Below are positions 35,613 through 43,804 of a stretch of 64,000 bases of DNA, one piece after another. A program made the translations under genes and the position numbers. Source of the DNA: Solibaculum mannosilyticum (GTDB taxonomy: Bacteria; Bacillota; Clostridia; Oscillospirales; Acutalibacteraceae); NCBI RefSeq assembly GCF_015140235.1, contig NZ_AP023321.1, forward strand, positions 558,001 through 622,000. Reading direction: 5' to 3'. Numbering within the stretch: position 1 is the first letter of the stretch; each line of letters opens with the position of its first letter. The notes beneath the pieces are model-generated. The model saw only the letters and a list, made by a program, of their open reading frames with translations. It had not been told where the DNA came from and searched no databases.

Positions 35613-36740
35613 TTACTCGATGTTCTCGCCCAACTGGCCGACGCTCTGAGCTTTCAGATAGGCGTTGATGAAGCCGTCCAGATCGCCGTCCATAACGGCG
35701 CCAATATTGCCCGATTCAAAACCGGTGCGGTGATCCTTGACCAGGGTATAGGGCATAAATACATAGGAACGGATCTGGGAACCCCAGGCGATTTCCTTCT
35801 GCACGCCCTTGATGTCCTCAATGCGTTCCAGATGCTCCCGCTCCTTGATCTCGATGAGCTTGGATTTGAGCATGGTCATACACACCGCCCGATTCTGGTG
35901 CTGGCTGCGCTCCACCTGGCAGGACACCACAATGCCGGTGGGGATGTGGGTGATACGCACGGCCGATTCGGTCTTGTTGACCTTCTGGCCGCCGGCTCCG
36001 CTGGAACGGTAGGTATCCACCTTCAGATCCTCATCCCGGATCTCAATGTCGATGTCGTCGCTGATCTCAGGCATGACCTCCAGGGAGGCGAAGGAGGTGT
36101 GACGGCGGCCGGACGCGTCGAAGGGGGAGACGCGCACCAGACGATGCACGCCCACCTCGCATTTCAGATAACCGTAGGCGTTCTCACCCTCCACCAGGAT
36201 GGAGGCGCTTTTGATGCCGGCCTCTTCGCCGTCCAGATAGTCGAGGATCTTGTACTTAAACCCGTGACGTTCGGCCCAACGAGTGTACATCCGGTAGAGC
36301 ATCATGGCCCAGTCCTGGGCCTCGGTGCCGCCGGCTCCCGCGTGGAAGGTCAAAATGGCGTTGTTCTGATCGTACTCGCCCGACAGCAGGGTGGCCAGCT
36401 TCTGGGTTTCCAGCTCGTTTTCCACCTTGGCGACCGCCTCTTTGGCCTCGTCTAAGAGGGAGAGGTCCTCCTCCTCATCGGCCAATTCGATGAGGGTATG
36501 GGCGTCGTCGTATTCGCGGCATAAATTTTCATGGATTGCAATTTTATTCTTAATGGCGCTGATGCGCTGGAGAACCTTTTGAGACGCCTGCATATCGTCC
36601 CAGAAGTTGGGATCGGCCGATTGTTTTTCCAGCTTCTCCAATTCTGGAAGCAGCAAGCTGATGCCGAGAGCTTCCTTTAGATCCCGGATGCCGGGTTCCA
36701 GTTCCTCCAAGTGCAGTCGCAGTTCTTCGTATTGTACCAT
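35613..36740 (-). CDS. prfB: Peptide chain release factor 2
   Basis: A 375-residue RF2. The stop-codon recognition SPF tripeptide lies in [16 protein letters not shown], and the peptidyl-hydrolysis GGQ in [14 protein letters not shown]. Unlike most prfB genes there is no in-frame UGA or CTT-TGA frameshift site: the region around residues 22-30 ([10 protein letters not shown]) reads straight through. ATG at 36740 is preferred because AAAGGATGG precedes it; an ATG three codons earlier lies too close. Confidence 0.94.
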   Translation of the reverse strand: MVQYEELRLHLEELEPGIRDLKEALGISLLLPELEKLEKQSADPNFWDDMQASQKVLQRISAIKNKIAIHENLCREYDDAHTLIELADEEEDLSLLDEAKEAVAKVENELETQKLATLLSGEYDQNNAILTFHAGAGGTEAQDWAMMLYRMYTRWAERHGFKYKILDYLDGEEAGIKSASILVEGENAYGYLKCEVGVHRLVRVSPFDASGRRHTSFASLEVMPEISDDIDIEIRDEDLKVDTYRSSGAGGQKVNKTESAVRITHIPTGIVVSCQVERSQHQNRAVCMTMLKSKLIEIKEREHLERIEDIKGVQKEIAWGSQIRSYVFMPYTLVKDHRTGFESGNIGAVMDGDLDGFINAYLKAQSVGQLGENIE

Positions 36741-36867
36741 GGTATCCATCCTTTACAAAAATGCAGAGATCCTCTGCCAGAAAATAGCGGAACGAAATCA
36801 TTATAGGGTAGTATTTCTTAAATGTAAAGAGAAATCAGGGGACGAGAAAAAAAGAAGGAAAAAAGTA

Positions 36868-36896
36868 TTGACAAACTGGGAAAAATGGGTCATACT
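36868..36896 (+). promoter_or_regulatory. Promoter of the trpEG transcript
   Basis: Perfect TTGACA, 17-bp spacer, CATACT, just upstream of the T-box leader. Confidence 0.8.
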
Positions 36897-36904
36897 ATGT
36901 GCAA

Positions 36905-37190
36905 ATCTTATAATAAAACCGTTGAGCAAGAGGAGTAAGCGCCGGGAATCAGGTCATAAGAGAGTTGCAGATGGTGGGATTGCAGCGGCAGGAGCGGCGG
37001 TGAATGGCCTTGCGAGGGCAGCCCCAACGTCGGCTATATGCCGGCCAGTAGGCGCTGACGGAACCCCAATCCGTTACCAATCGGGTGCATATGATGGTAT
37101 GCAAAGCGAGTGGGCGGATTTCCGTCAATTTGGGTGGTATCGCAGAAGTGAGAGCTTTTGTCCCTTAGTTTGGGACAAAAGCTTTTTTTA
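36905..37190 (+). promoter_or_regulatory. T-box leader with tryptophan specifier, controlling trpEG
   Basis: Stem I can be drawn with the AGTA element near 36936, an apical AGAGAG region, and the 3' side GAA followed by TGG (specifier codon at 37005-37007), enclosed by GCAAG(A)GG/CCTTGC and CGCC/GGCG pairings. The antiterminator T-box TGGGTGGTATCGCAG begins at 37131. The competing terminator is AGCTTTTGTCCC/GGGACAAAAGCT (37153-37183) with a T run to 37189. Uncharged tRNA-Trp should allow read-through into trpE. Confidence 0.9.
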
Positions 37191-37250
37191 TTCTCAGCCG
37201 GATTCTTGTAAAACGGATGCGGGGCATCCCGCGAAAGGAGTGGAGGTTTC

Positions 37251-38723
37251 ATGGCAAAGCCGACCTTGGAACAAATGAAACAGTTGCAGGGAGACTACAG
37301 CGTCATCCCGGTGTGCGAGGAGATTTACGCCGACGTCACACCGCCCATCGCCCTGTTGCGCAGGCTGATGGGACAAAGTGAAAAATGCTATTTGCTGGAA
37401 AGCGTGGAGGGCGGCAAACGATGGGGCCGTTACTCCTTCCTGGGCTTTGATCCGTTGGTGGAAGTCATCTGTCACAACGGCACGGTGGTTGTCCAGAAGG
37501 CGGCGGACGACGGGGTGGAAGTCCGATCCTTTGCCGCCGACCGGCCTATGGAGACGCTGCGGGAGGTTCTCCGGGACTACCGATCCCCTAAGCTGGAGGG
37601 GATGCCTCCCTTCACCGGCGGACTGGTAGGATACTTCTCCTACCGCATGGTAGGGTACGCCGAGCCGGTGCTGAAGCTGCGGGAGAGCCAATTTAACGAT
37701 TACCATCTGATGCTGTTTGACCGGGTCATTGCCTACGACCATTTGACTCAGAAAATCCTAGTGGTGGTCAACGTCCCTATAGGCGATCTGGAGGCGGGAT
37801 ACGACCGGGCTTTGAAGGAGATTCAGAAGCTCATCGCCCTCATCCGGGATACGGCGCCGCTTCCGGTGTTCAACGCCGACGAGCATCCTCAGTTTTCCTG
37901 CAACGTCACCAAGGAGGAATTTTGCCGCCGGGTGGAGAAAACCAAGGGATACATCACCGAAGGGGATATCTTCCAAGCCGTCATTTCCCGTCGGTTTGAG
38001 GCCGACTACCAGGGCAGCCTTTTGAATACCTACCGGGTGCTGCGCACCACCAATCCCTCGCCCTACATGTTTTACATCCGCACCGGCGACGTAGAGATCG
38101 CCGGTACCTCCCCGGAGACCCTCATCAAATTGCAGCACGGCAAGCTCTCCACCTATCCTGTGGCCGGAACCCGTCCCCGCGGCGCCGACGACCAGGAGGA
38201 TGCGGAATTGGAACGGGATCTTTTAAGCGACGAGAAGGAGCTGGCCGAACACAACATGCTGGTAGATTTGGCCCGCAACGACTTGGGGAAAATCTCCCGG
38301 TTTGGCTCGGTCAAGGTCAAGGAATACATGCAGATCCATCGGTATTCCCAGGTCATGCACATCGCCTCCATTGTGGAGGGGGACATCCGTCCCGACAAGG
38401 ACGCCGCCGACGCCATTGTCACCGCCCTGCCGGCGGGGACGCTGTCCGGCGCCCCTAAGATCCGGGCCTGCCAGATCATCGACGAGGTGGAAGGGGAGCC
38501 CCGGGGCATCTACGGAGGTGCCATTGGATACATCGACTTCTCCGGCAATATGGATGTATGCATCGCTATCCGGATGGCCGTCAAAAAGGACGGCAAGGTG
38601 ACGGTCCAAGCGGGAGGCGGCATTGTGGCCGACAGCGTCCCGGAGAATGAATATCAGGAAAGCGCCAACAAGGCCAGAGCCGCTATGAACGCCGTCATTC
38701 GAGCAAGCGAGGTGAATGAGTGA
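37251..38723 (+). CDS. trpE: Anthranilate synthase component I
   Basis: A 490-residue chorismate-using enzyme. The tryptophan feedback motif appears as YLLESVEGGKRWGRYSFLG near residues 43-61, and the catalytic C-terminal domain has FQAVISRRFEADYQ, YMFYIRTGDVEIAGTSPE, YPVAGTRPRG, LPAGTLSGAPKIRA and YGGAIGYIDFSGN. The Trp-specific T-box and the LLES motif favour TrpE over the related PabB. The start follows GGAGTGGAGG. Its stop overlaps the trpG start by one base. Confidence 0.93.
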   Translation: MAKPTLEQMKQLQGDYSVIPVCEEIYADVTPPIALLRRLMGQSEKCYLLESVEGGKRWGRYSFLGFDPLVEVICHNGTVVVQKAADDGVEVRSFAADRPMETLREVLRDYRSPKLEGMPPFTGGLVGYFSYRMVGYAEPVLKLRESQFNDYHLMLFDRVIAYDHLTQKILVVVNVPIGDLEAGYDRALKEIQKLIALIRDTAPLPVFNADEHPQFSCNVTKEEFCRRVEKTKGYITEGDIFQAVISRRFEADYQGSLLNTYRVLRTTNPSPYMFYIRTGDVEIAGTSPETLIKLQHGKLSTYPVAGTRPRGADDQEDAELERDLLSDEKELAEHNMLVDLARNDLGKISRFGSVKVKEYMQIHRYSQVMHIASIVEGDIRPDKDAADAIVTALPAGTLSGAPKIRACQIIDEVEGEPRGIYGGAIGYIDFSGNMDVCIAIRMAVKKDGKVTVQAGGGIVADSVPENEYQESANKARAAMNAVIRASEVNE

Positions 38724-39304
38724 TGATTCTTCTCATCGACAATTACGATAGTTTTTCTTACAATCTGGTGCAGATGCTGGGATGCATTCAGCCCGATGTC
38801 CATACGGTGCGAAACGACAAGATCACCATAGAGGAGATCAAGACATTGGCGCCTTCTCATATTATCCTGTCTCCCGGGCCTGGATATCCCAAGGATGCTG
38901 GCATCTGTGAACAGCTGGTAACCGAGATGGCGGGGAAGGTGCCGATTCTAGGAGTGTGTCTGGGACACCAGGCCATCTGTGAAGCCTTTGGGGGAAAGAT
39001 CATCCATGCGGCCCAGTTGATGCACGGCAAGCAAAGCCAGGTGTCCATCCGTGCCGACGAGCCTATTTTCCGGGGCCTTGGTCCCGTGATGCAGGCCGCC
39101 CGGTATCATTCCCTGGCCGCCGATCGGGAGTCTTTCCCAAAAGAATTGTGCATCATCGGGGAGGACCCGTCCGGCGAGATCATGGCGGTGCGCCATCGGG
39201 ACTACCAGGTGTATGGACTTCAGTTCCATCCGGAGTCCATCCTGACGCCCCAAGGGGATCGGATCCTCCAAAACTTCCTGGACATCCAAACTGCGGTAAA
39301 ATAG
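38723..39304 (+). CDS. trpG: Anthranilate synthase component II (glutamine amidotransferase)
   Basis: A 193-residue class I glutaminase. The catalytic Cys is in ILGVCLGHQAI and the His-Glu pair in LQFHPESILTP; LLIDNYDSFSYN is the standard N-terminus. It supplies ammonia to TrpE and could also serve folate (PabA) in the same cell. The ATG at 38723 is preferred over the GTG one codon earlier by its distance from GAGGTG. The next genes of a normal trp operon (trpD, trpC, trpF) do not follow. Confidence 0.9.
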   Translation: MILLIDNYDSFSYNLVQMLGCIQPDVHTVRNDKITIEEIKTLAPSHIILSPGPGYPKDAGICEQLVTEMAGKVPILGVCLGHQAICEAFGGKIIHAAQLMHGKQSQVSIRADEPIFRGLGPVMQAARYHSLAADRESFPKELCIIGEDPSGEIMAVRHRDYQVYGLQFHPESILTPQGDRILQNFLDIQTAVK

Positions 39305-39559
39305 GGATTGTATCGGAAAAGATGAACGAGATGCAACTGGAAAAATTAACAGATTGATTGGATTTTCTTGTGTGAATTGTCTAGGATGGAGCGCGATTTG
39401 GAGGGTTTTCCATGAATATGGGAAAATCTTGAAGCTATTCACAATTTGTTCATAATTATATGTTACCTTTTGCATAGGGTAAAAGACGAAAATATTGTGC
39501 AAAAGCTCCGGTGGAGGGCTTCATCCGCACTAGATGGACTGAGAAAGGATGACGTAACG

Positions 39560-39796
39560 ATGAAAAAAATTGTGAATAAGAGGACTTATAATACCAATAC
39601 CGCTACTAAAATCGGCACCTATTGTGAAGGCCAGTTCGGCGATCCTGCCGGTTATGAGGAGAGCCTCTATAAGACGAAAAAAGGTCAGTATTTCCTGCAT
39701 GGTATTGGCGGTGCAGAATCCAAATACCCGGAGGAAGACTTGGTCCCCGTCACTAAAGAAGAGGCCAATGCCTGGTACAGTGCCCACGTGGAATAA
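39560..39796 (+). CDS. Small conserved protein of unknown function
   Basis: A 78-residue soluble protein, MKKIVNKRTYNTNTAT... with ESLYKTKKGQYFLHGIGG and a closing PVTKEEANAWYSAH. The layout of an N-terminal 'YNTxTAT' strand, a 'LYxTKxGxYFLHGxGG' core and a 'TKEEAxxW' helix recurs in many small Firmicutes proteins often found in accessory DNA. Role unknown. AGAAAGGATGA precedes the ATG. The 255 bp upstream contain no other gene I can support. Confidence 0.7.
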   Translation: MKKIVNKRTYNTNTATKIGTYCEGQFGDPAGYEESLYKTKKGQYFLHGIGGAESKYPEEDLVPVTKEEANAWYSAHVE

Positions 39797-39850
39797 GACG
39801 TTTGGACAGTTGTTCACATTTTATCCCGCGAGAATTTTATCGATTGCCCC

Positions 39851-39879
39851 TTGCAAAAAACGAGGGGAAGCGTTATACT
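39851..39879 (+). promoter_or_regulatory. Promoter of the trpB transcript
   Basis: TTGCAA, 17-bp spacer, TATACT, directly before the second T-box. Confidence 0.8.
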
Positions 39880-39885
39880 AAAGAT

Positions 39886-40170
39886 AATAGGAAAAAACCA
39901 TTGATTCAGTGTGGCTGTATAGGCTTCAGATTCAGAGAGCCGGGTGTGCTGGGAACCGGCGCTGGGTTTATACAAAGGCCGTTGGGCTGATGAGGGCGGG
40001 CCGAATCTCTCCGTTGGCTTTGGGTAGAGAGTAGTAGATCCCGACGCATTCCCTGCGTTATTGGGGAGCGGGCGTGATGGCGTCCGGTTGAGTGGGCGCA
40101 GGATGCGTCAAATAAGGTGGTACCGCAGGTTTTTACAGCTTGTCCTTTGTGTAAGGGCAAGCTGTTTTTG
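39886..40170 (+). promoter_or_regulatory. T-box leader controlling trpB
   Basis: The canonical T-box AAGGTGGTACCGCA begins at 40114 and is followed by the terminator ACAGCTTGTCC/GGGCAAGCTGT (40136-40165) with a T run. Stem I has an apical AGAGAGCCGG...ACCGG element; TGTATA/TATACA and GGC/GCC pairings leave GTTGGG in the specifier bulge, so TGG (39983-39985) is the likely specifier. The specifier is less certain than in the trpE leader because the AGTA element is degenerate. Confidence 0.85.
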
Positions 40171-40259
40171 TTTGCCGCAAAACACCAATATCCTGGAACC
40201 ATCACCAGGAAAAACAGATAAAACCAATTTTTTGAATTTTAACAGGTGAGGTGCTAGTT

Positions 40260-41453
40260 ATGGGGAACATTGGGAAATTTGGAGAATACGGCGGGCGGTA
40301 TGCCCCTGAAATCTTGATGCATGCATTGACTGATCTGGAAAAGAATTTTCATGAAGCCATGAATGATCCGGCCTTTGTGGAAGAACTGACGTATTATCTG
40401 ACGAACTATGCCAATCGTCCGTCCCTCTTGTACTACGCGCAGCGCATGACTGAGGATTTGGGCGGTGCAAAAATCTATTTTAAGAGAGAGGATCTCAACC
40501 ATACCGGATCCCATAAGATCAATAACGTCCTGGGACAAGCGCTGTTAGCCAAACGCATGGGGAAAAAGAAGGTCATCGCAGAGACCGGCGCAGGACAGCA
40601 CGGTGTAGCCACTGCTACCGCCGCAGCATTGTTTGATATGGAATGCGAAGTCTTTATGGGTATTGAGGATACCCAGCGTCAGGAGCTCAATGTATTCCGT
40701 ATGAGGATGCTGGGGGCCAAGGTCACGCCTGTGACATCGGGCACCGGTACCCTGAAGGACGCCACCAATGAAGCCATCCGGACCTGGGCTGCCCGCGCGG
40801 AGGATACCTTCTATATTCTAGGATCGGCAGTGGGTCCTCATCCTTATCCCACCATTGTGCGGGAATTCCAAAGCGTGATCAGCAAGGAGATCCGCCGCCA
40901 GATGATGGAAGCCGAAGGACGTCTGCCTGACTGTGTGGTGGCCTGTGTAGGCGGAGGCTCCAACGCCATCGGCGCCTTCAGTGATTTCATCGACGAACCA
41001 TCGGTGCGTCTGGTGGGCGCGGAAGCCGCTGGATTGGGGGTGGATACTGAACTTCATGCTGCAACCATTACAAAAGGCCGCACCGGTGTGCTCCACGGCA
41101 TGAAATCCCTTTTCCTCCAGGACGATCACGGCGGTATCATGCCGGTGTACTCCATCTCGGCCGGTCTGGATTACCCAGGCGTTGGACCTCAGCACGCGTA
41201 CTTGGCAAAGAGCGGCCGTGCTGACTACTATCCCATCACCGATAAAGAGGCGGTGGAAGCGATGCTTTATCTCAATAAAAAAGAGGGCATTCTACCGGCT
41301 ATCGAAAGTTCGCACGCCGTAGCCCAAGCTATGAAATTGGCTCCCCAGATGAGTAAAGATGAGATCATGGTGATCTGCCTGTCGGGACGCGGTGACAAGG
41401 ATGTTTATTCAGTAGCTAAGTATTTGGGCGAAGATATAGGCAGGCCGGAGTGA
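40260..41453 (+). CDS. trpB: Tryptophan synthase beta chain
   Basis: A 397-residue TrpB1-type PLP enzyme that joins indole and serine. The PLP lysine lies in [10 protein letters not shown], phosphate binding in [12 protein letters not shown], and the COMM-domain region in [14 protein letters not shown]-like [22 protein letters not shown] is the classical N-terminus. No trpA is adjacent, so free indole or a distant TrpA must supply the substrate. The ATG at 40260 follows GGTGAGGTG; a GTG three codons earlier overlaps that site. Confidence 0.95.
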   Translation: MGNIGKFGEYGGRYAPEILMHALTDLEKNFHEAMNDPAFVEELTYYLTNYANRPSLLYYAQRMTEDLGGAKIYFKREDLNHTGSHKINNVLGQALLAKRMGKKKVIAETGAGQHGVATATAAALFDMECEVFMGIEDTQRQELNVFRMRMLGAKVTPVTSGTGTLKDATNEAIRTWAARAEDTFYILGSAVGPHPYPTIVREFQSVISKEIRRQMMEAEGRLPDCVVACVGGGSNAIGAFSDFIDEPSVRLVGAEAAGLGVDTELHAATITKGRTGVLHGMKSLFLQDDHGGIMPVYSISAGLDYPGVGPQHAYLAKSGRADYYPITDKEAVEAMLYLNKKEGILPAIESSHAVAQAMKLAPQMSKDEIMVICLSGRGDKDVYSVAKYLGEDIGRPE

Positions 41454-41466
41454 GGAGGAATATCCT

Positions 41467-41964
41467 ATGTCTGTGGAAATTAGAACCATTGCATCCCAAG
41501 AGGAAGCCAATCAAGTGGCAGCCCTGGCCAAAGAGATATGGACACAGCATTATGAGCCGCTCATCGGGTTGGATCAAGTCAACTATATGATTGAGAAATT
41601 CCAGTCCGGTTCGTGCATCTATAGGGACATCAGTCAAAACGGTTATACCTATTATGTGGCGGAAGACGGGGACAAGATGATAGGCTACTGTGCTGTGCAT
41701 CCGGAAGAGGATAAAACTTTTCTCAGCAAGATATATGTGCACAAAGATTACCGGGGACAAAGAATCGCCCGCCGCTTTGTGGAGCTCGTGTGCGGCAAAG
41801 CAAATGCTAGGGGCGACCGATACGTCTATTTGACGGTCAACAAAGAGAATGCAGGATCCATTGCTGCGTATGAAGCTATGGGTTTTTGCAAAGTGAAATC
41901 CATATGTACCGATATCGGCAGTGGATATGTCATGGATGACTACGTCATGCAGCGGGATTTATGA
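41467..41964 (+). CDS. GNAT N-acetyltransferase
   Basis: A 165-residue single-domain acetyltransferase. The acetyl-CoA loop is KDYRGQRIARRFVELV, preceded by the strand FLSKIYVHKD and followed by YLTVNKENAGSIAAYEAMGF. Substrate unknown. GGAGG precedes the ATG, which lies 13 bases after trpB, so it is probably co-transcribed under the tryptophan T-box; whether it acts on an indole or amino acid compound is open. Confidence 0.87.
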   Translation: MSVEIRTIASQEEANQVAALAKEIWTQHYEPLIGLDQVNYMIEKFQSGSCIYRDISQNGYTYYVAEDGDKMIGYCAVHPEEDKTFLSKIYVHKDYRGQRIARRFVELVCGKANARGDRYVYLTVNKENAGSIAAYEAMGFCKVKSICTDIGSGYVMDDYVMQRDL

Positions 41965-41984
41965 AGATAACCATAGTGTGAAAT

Positions 41985-42026
41985 AAAAAAGGCCGCAGGC
42001 TTCCTAGGAAGTCTGCGGCCTTTTTT
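41985..42026 (+). terminator. Terminator after trpB-GNAT
   Basis: A near-perfect stem AAAAAAGGCCGCAGGCTTCC with its complement and a short loop, ending in six T residues. Confidence 0.93.
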
Positions 42027-42063
42027 ATCGGTTGTATGTACAAAGATGAAAGAGTCTTAATTC

Positions 42064-43698
42064 TTATTCAAATGGATCAGGATTCTCACTTTCATCAATG
42101 TCCAGTTTTTTTACTTCGGAGTAAGCGCCGTTGTCTCCCTGGACGATCGTACCGATATCGCAGAGATAATGGGTCAAGGTTGCGCCATTTCCTTCCTCAG
42201 GGTTTCCGTACAGATAGACAGCTGTTCCACCATTATCGTTGCTAACAGTGGTATTCTCCAAGTAGCAGGTAGCCGGATAGCGATAAGCGCTGTTGCTGCG
42301 GTTGCCGATTACCAGTGCGGCTGCGGGAACTTCGTTTCCACTGCCCCAATTGGCATTATCATATTTGCCTTGATCATCGAACTGACCAGTAGTTTTGACG
42401 GTGCAGTTGATCAGGTTGGCAGTACCGCCGCGGACGATCAAGCCCTGACGCTGGCCAATCAAGGTGCTGTCTTTAATATCCAATGTTCCAGGGATGTTAA
42501 AGAGAATGGCAGCATTGTCGGAGTTATCGGTCTTGCACTCCAATGTGGAATTGGAGATATTGATATCAACGCCACCAAATTTACCATTGTCCGAAGCATT
42601 GGTGCTGATGCAATAGGTACCCGATTTAATCTTGGAATCGACAATGTTAAGGGTAGCATCCTGTCCTTCGGGCTGGAATCCTGCGCCCTCCCAGGTTACA
42701 TTGTTCAGGTTGAGAGTGGCTCCTGCTTTAACAGCGATGTCCAAGGCGTTCCATGCAAAGTCGCCAGTACGCTTCACTGTGCCGTTTTCAACGGTCAGAG
42801 AATCAGTGACCTGAGTACAATAGGCAACCTTTTGACCATTTACCTCTGTAATACTGTCAAATTCCATGGACAATGTTTTGCCGTTCAAGTCGATGCGGGT
42901 ATCGCCAGCTTGGCTCTGAGGAATGATATCGTTAATCTTGATATCTTGGGTCAATTGGATGGTCTCGTTTTCCGAAGCGTTCTTAACAGCATCCATAAAA
43001 TCTTCGGTAGTGGAAACTGTTGTCAGGTACTCAGCATCCTTGTCGTACTGATCGTTTCCAAAGCCGTCTTCTTCCTCGGTGTATTGGGTGGCATTGAGGA
43101 TGATGTCAGCAGAGAAGCTCTTATCCTGATACTCATTGCCGGCCTCTTCTTCCATGCCGTACACCAGAATAAACTGCAGGGATTCGTCTTTCAGTACAGG
43201 CAGCTCCAGACCCTGGGCAATGGTTGCCAATTCGCTCATGGGACGTTTGGTGAACTGTCCGGTGACTTTGCCGCCCTTCACCTGGACAAAGTCAAACCAC
43301 AGGGCGTCCTGCAGTCCGCCGTCAATTACAGTAAAGTCCAGCTTGATCTTGGCAGCCAGAGTGCCGTTGTTTTGCACCTTCAGGAGTTTAGCCGAGGATT
43401 TGCCGGGCTCCCACAGGGTCTCGTTGAGGATGGGGTTAGGATCTTTCTTCAGATCCTGGCCTTCCTCTTCAAAGGTGAAGGGTTTGCCGCCGTTGACGCC
43501 TTCAATGGTGAAGCCGCCGGTACCTTCTTGGGCCAGGTCATAGGCATAGGCGTCGATGGACAGGGAGCCGGATTGAATCTTGTTGCCCTTGTTTACGACA
43601 CTGTCGGTAAACCAGGCGAAGGTGGTGCCAGCCAGCATGGCGATGCATACGAGCACAGCCAAGCCGCTTGCCAGCAGCGAACGTTTTGTGGTTTTCAT
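42064..43698 (-). CDS. SipW-dependent (TasA/CalY-like) surface protein with beta-helix C-terminus
   Basis: A 544-residue exported protein. The N-terminus has the SipW-type signal (LLASGLAVLVCIAMLAG then TTFAWFTDSV), as in TasA/camelysin fibre proteins. Residues 30-224 form a TasA-like domain with the LSIDAYAYDL and NGTLAAKIKL segments. Residues 225-544 look like a right-handed parallel beta-helix built of repeated strands (LTVENGTVKR, LNIVDSKIKSGTYCIS, LDIKDSTLIGQRQGLIV). The first 224 residues are nearly identical to the paralog at 43805-45673. GGAGG precedes the ATG. No SipW peptidase is in the window. Confidence 0.85.
   Translation of the reverse strand: MKTTKRSLLASGLAVLVCIAMLAGTTFAWFTDSVVNKGNKIQSGSLSIDAYAYDLAQEGTGGFTIEGVNGGKPFTFEEEGQDLKKDPNPILNETLWEPGKSSAKLLKVQNNGTLAAKIKLDFTVIDGGLQDALWFDFVQVKGGKVTGQFTKRPMSELATIAQGLELPVLKDESLQFILVYGMEEEAGNEYQDKSFSADIILNATQYTEEEDGFGNDQYDKDAEYLTTVSTTEDFMDAVKNASENETIQLTQDIKINDIIPQSQAGDTRIDLNGKTLSMEFDSITEVNGQKVAYCTQVTDSLTVENGTVKRTGDFAWNALDIAVKAGATLNLNNVTWEGAGFQPEGQDATLNIVDSKIKSGTYCISTNASDNGKFGGVDINISNSTLECKTDNSDNAAILFNIPGTLDIKDSTLIGQRQGLIVRGGTANLINCTVKTTGQFDDQGKYDNANWGSGNEVPAAALVIGNRSNSAYRYPATCYLENTTVSNDNGGTAVYLYGNPEEGNGATLTHYLCDIGTIVQGDNGAYSEVKKLDIDESENPDPFE
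43027..43698 (-). repeat. Duplicated SipW/TasA-like N-terminal coding segment, copy 1
   Basis: About 672 bp that encode residues 1-224 are repeated at 45002-45673 in the same orientation with few base changes, ending at the shared QYDKDAEY; sequence then diverges fully. Confidence 0.85.
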
Positions 43699-43804
43699 GT
43701 GTATCCTCCTTGTTTTTGTTTACTGAGATGCTTGAAAAACTGGGGAATGCTCTTTTGCTTCAAATATCAAAAAAGCAGAAGAGGCTGGGGCGGTAGAAAA
43801 CATA

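Noticed and set aside
35367-36455. Plus-strand open frame of 362 codons opposite prfB and the GNAT gene
   Set aside because: Overlaps two certain genes; composition (many Gly, Val, His) is the usual reverse shadow of GC-rich coding DNA.
37251-39304. Reading trpE-trpG as the folate genes pabB-pabA
   Set aside because: The upstream T-box has a tryptophan specifier and TrpE keeps the LLES feedback motif.
43740-43800. Terminator between the two SipW-dependent genes
   Set aside because: The only stem (CTCTT-TGCTT with mismatches) lacks a T run on the transcribed strand.
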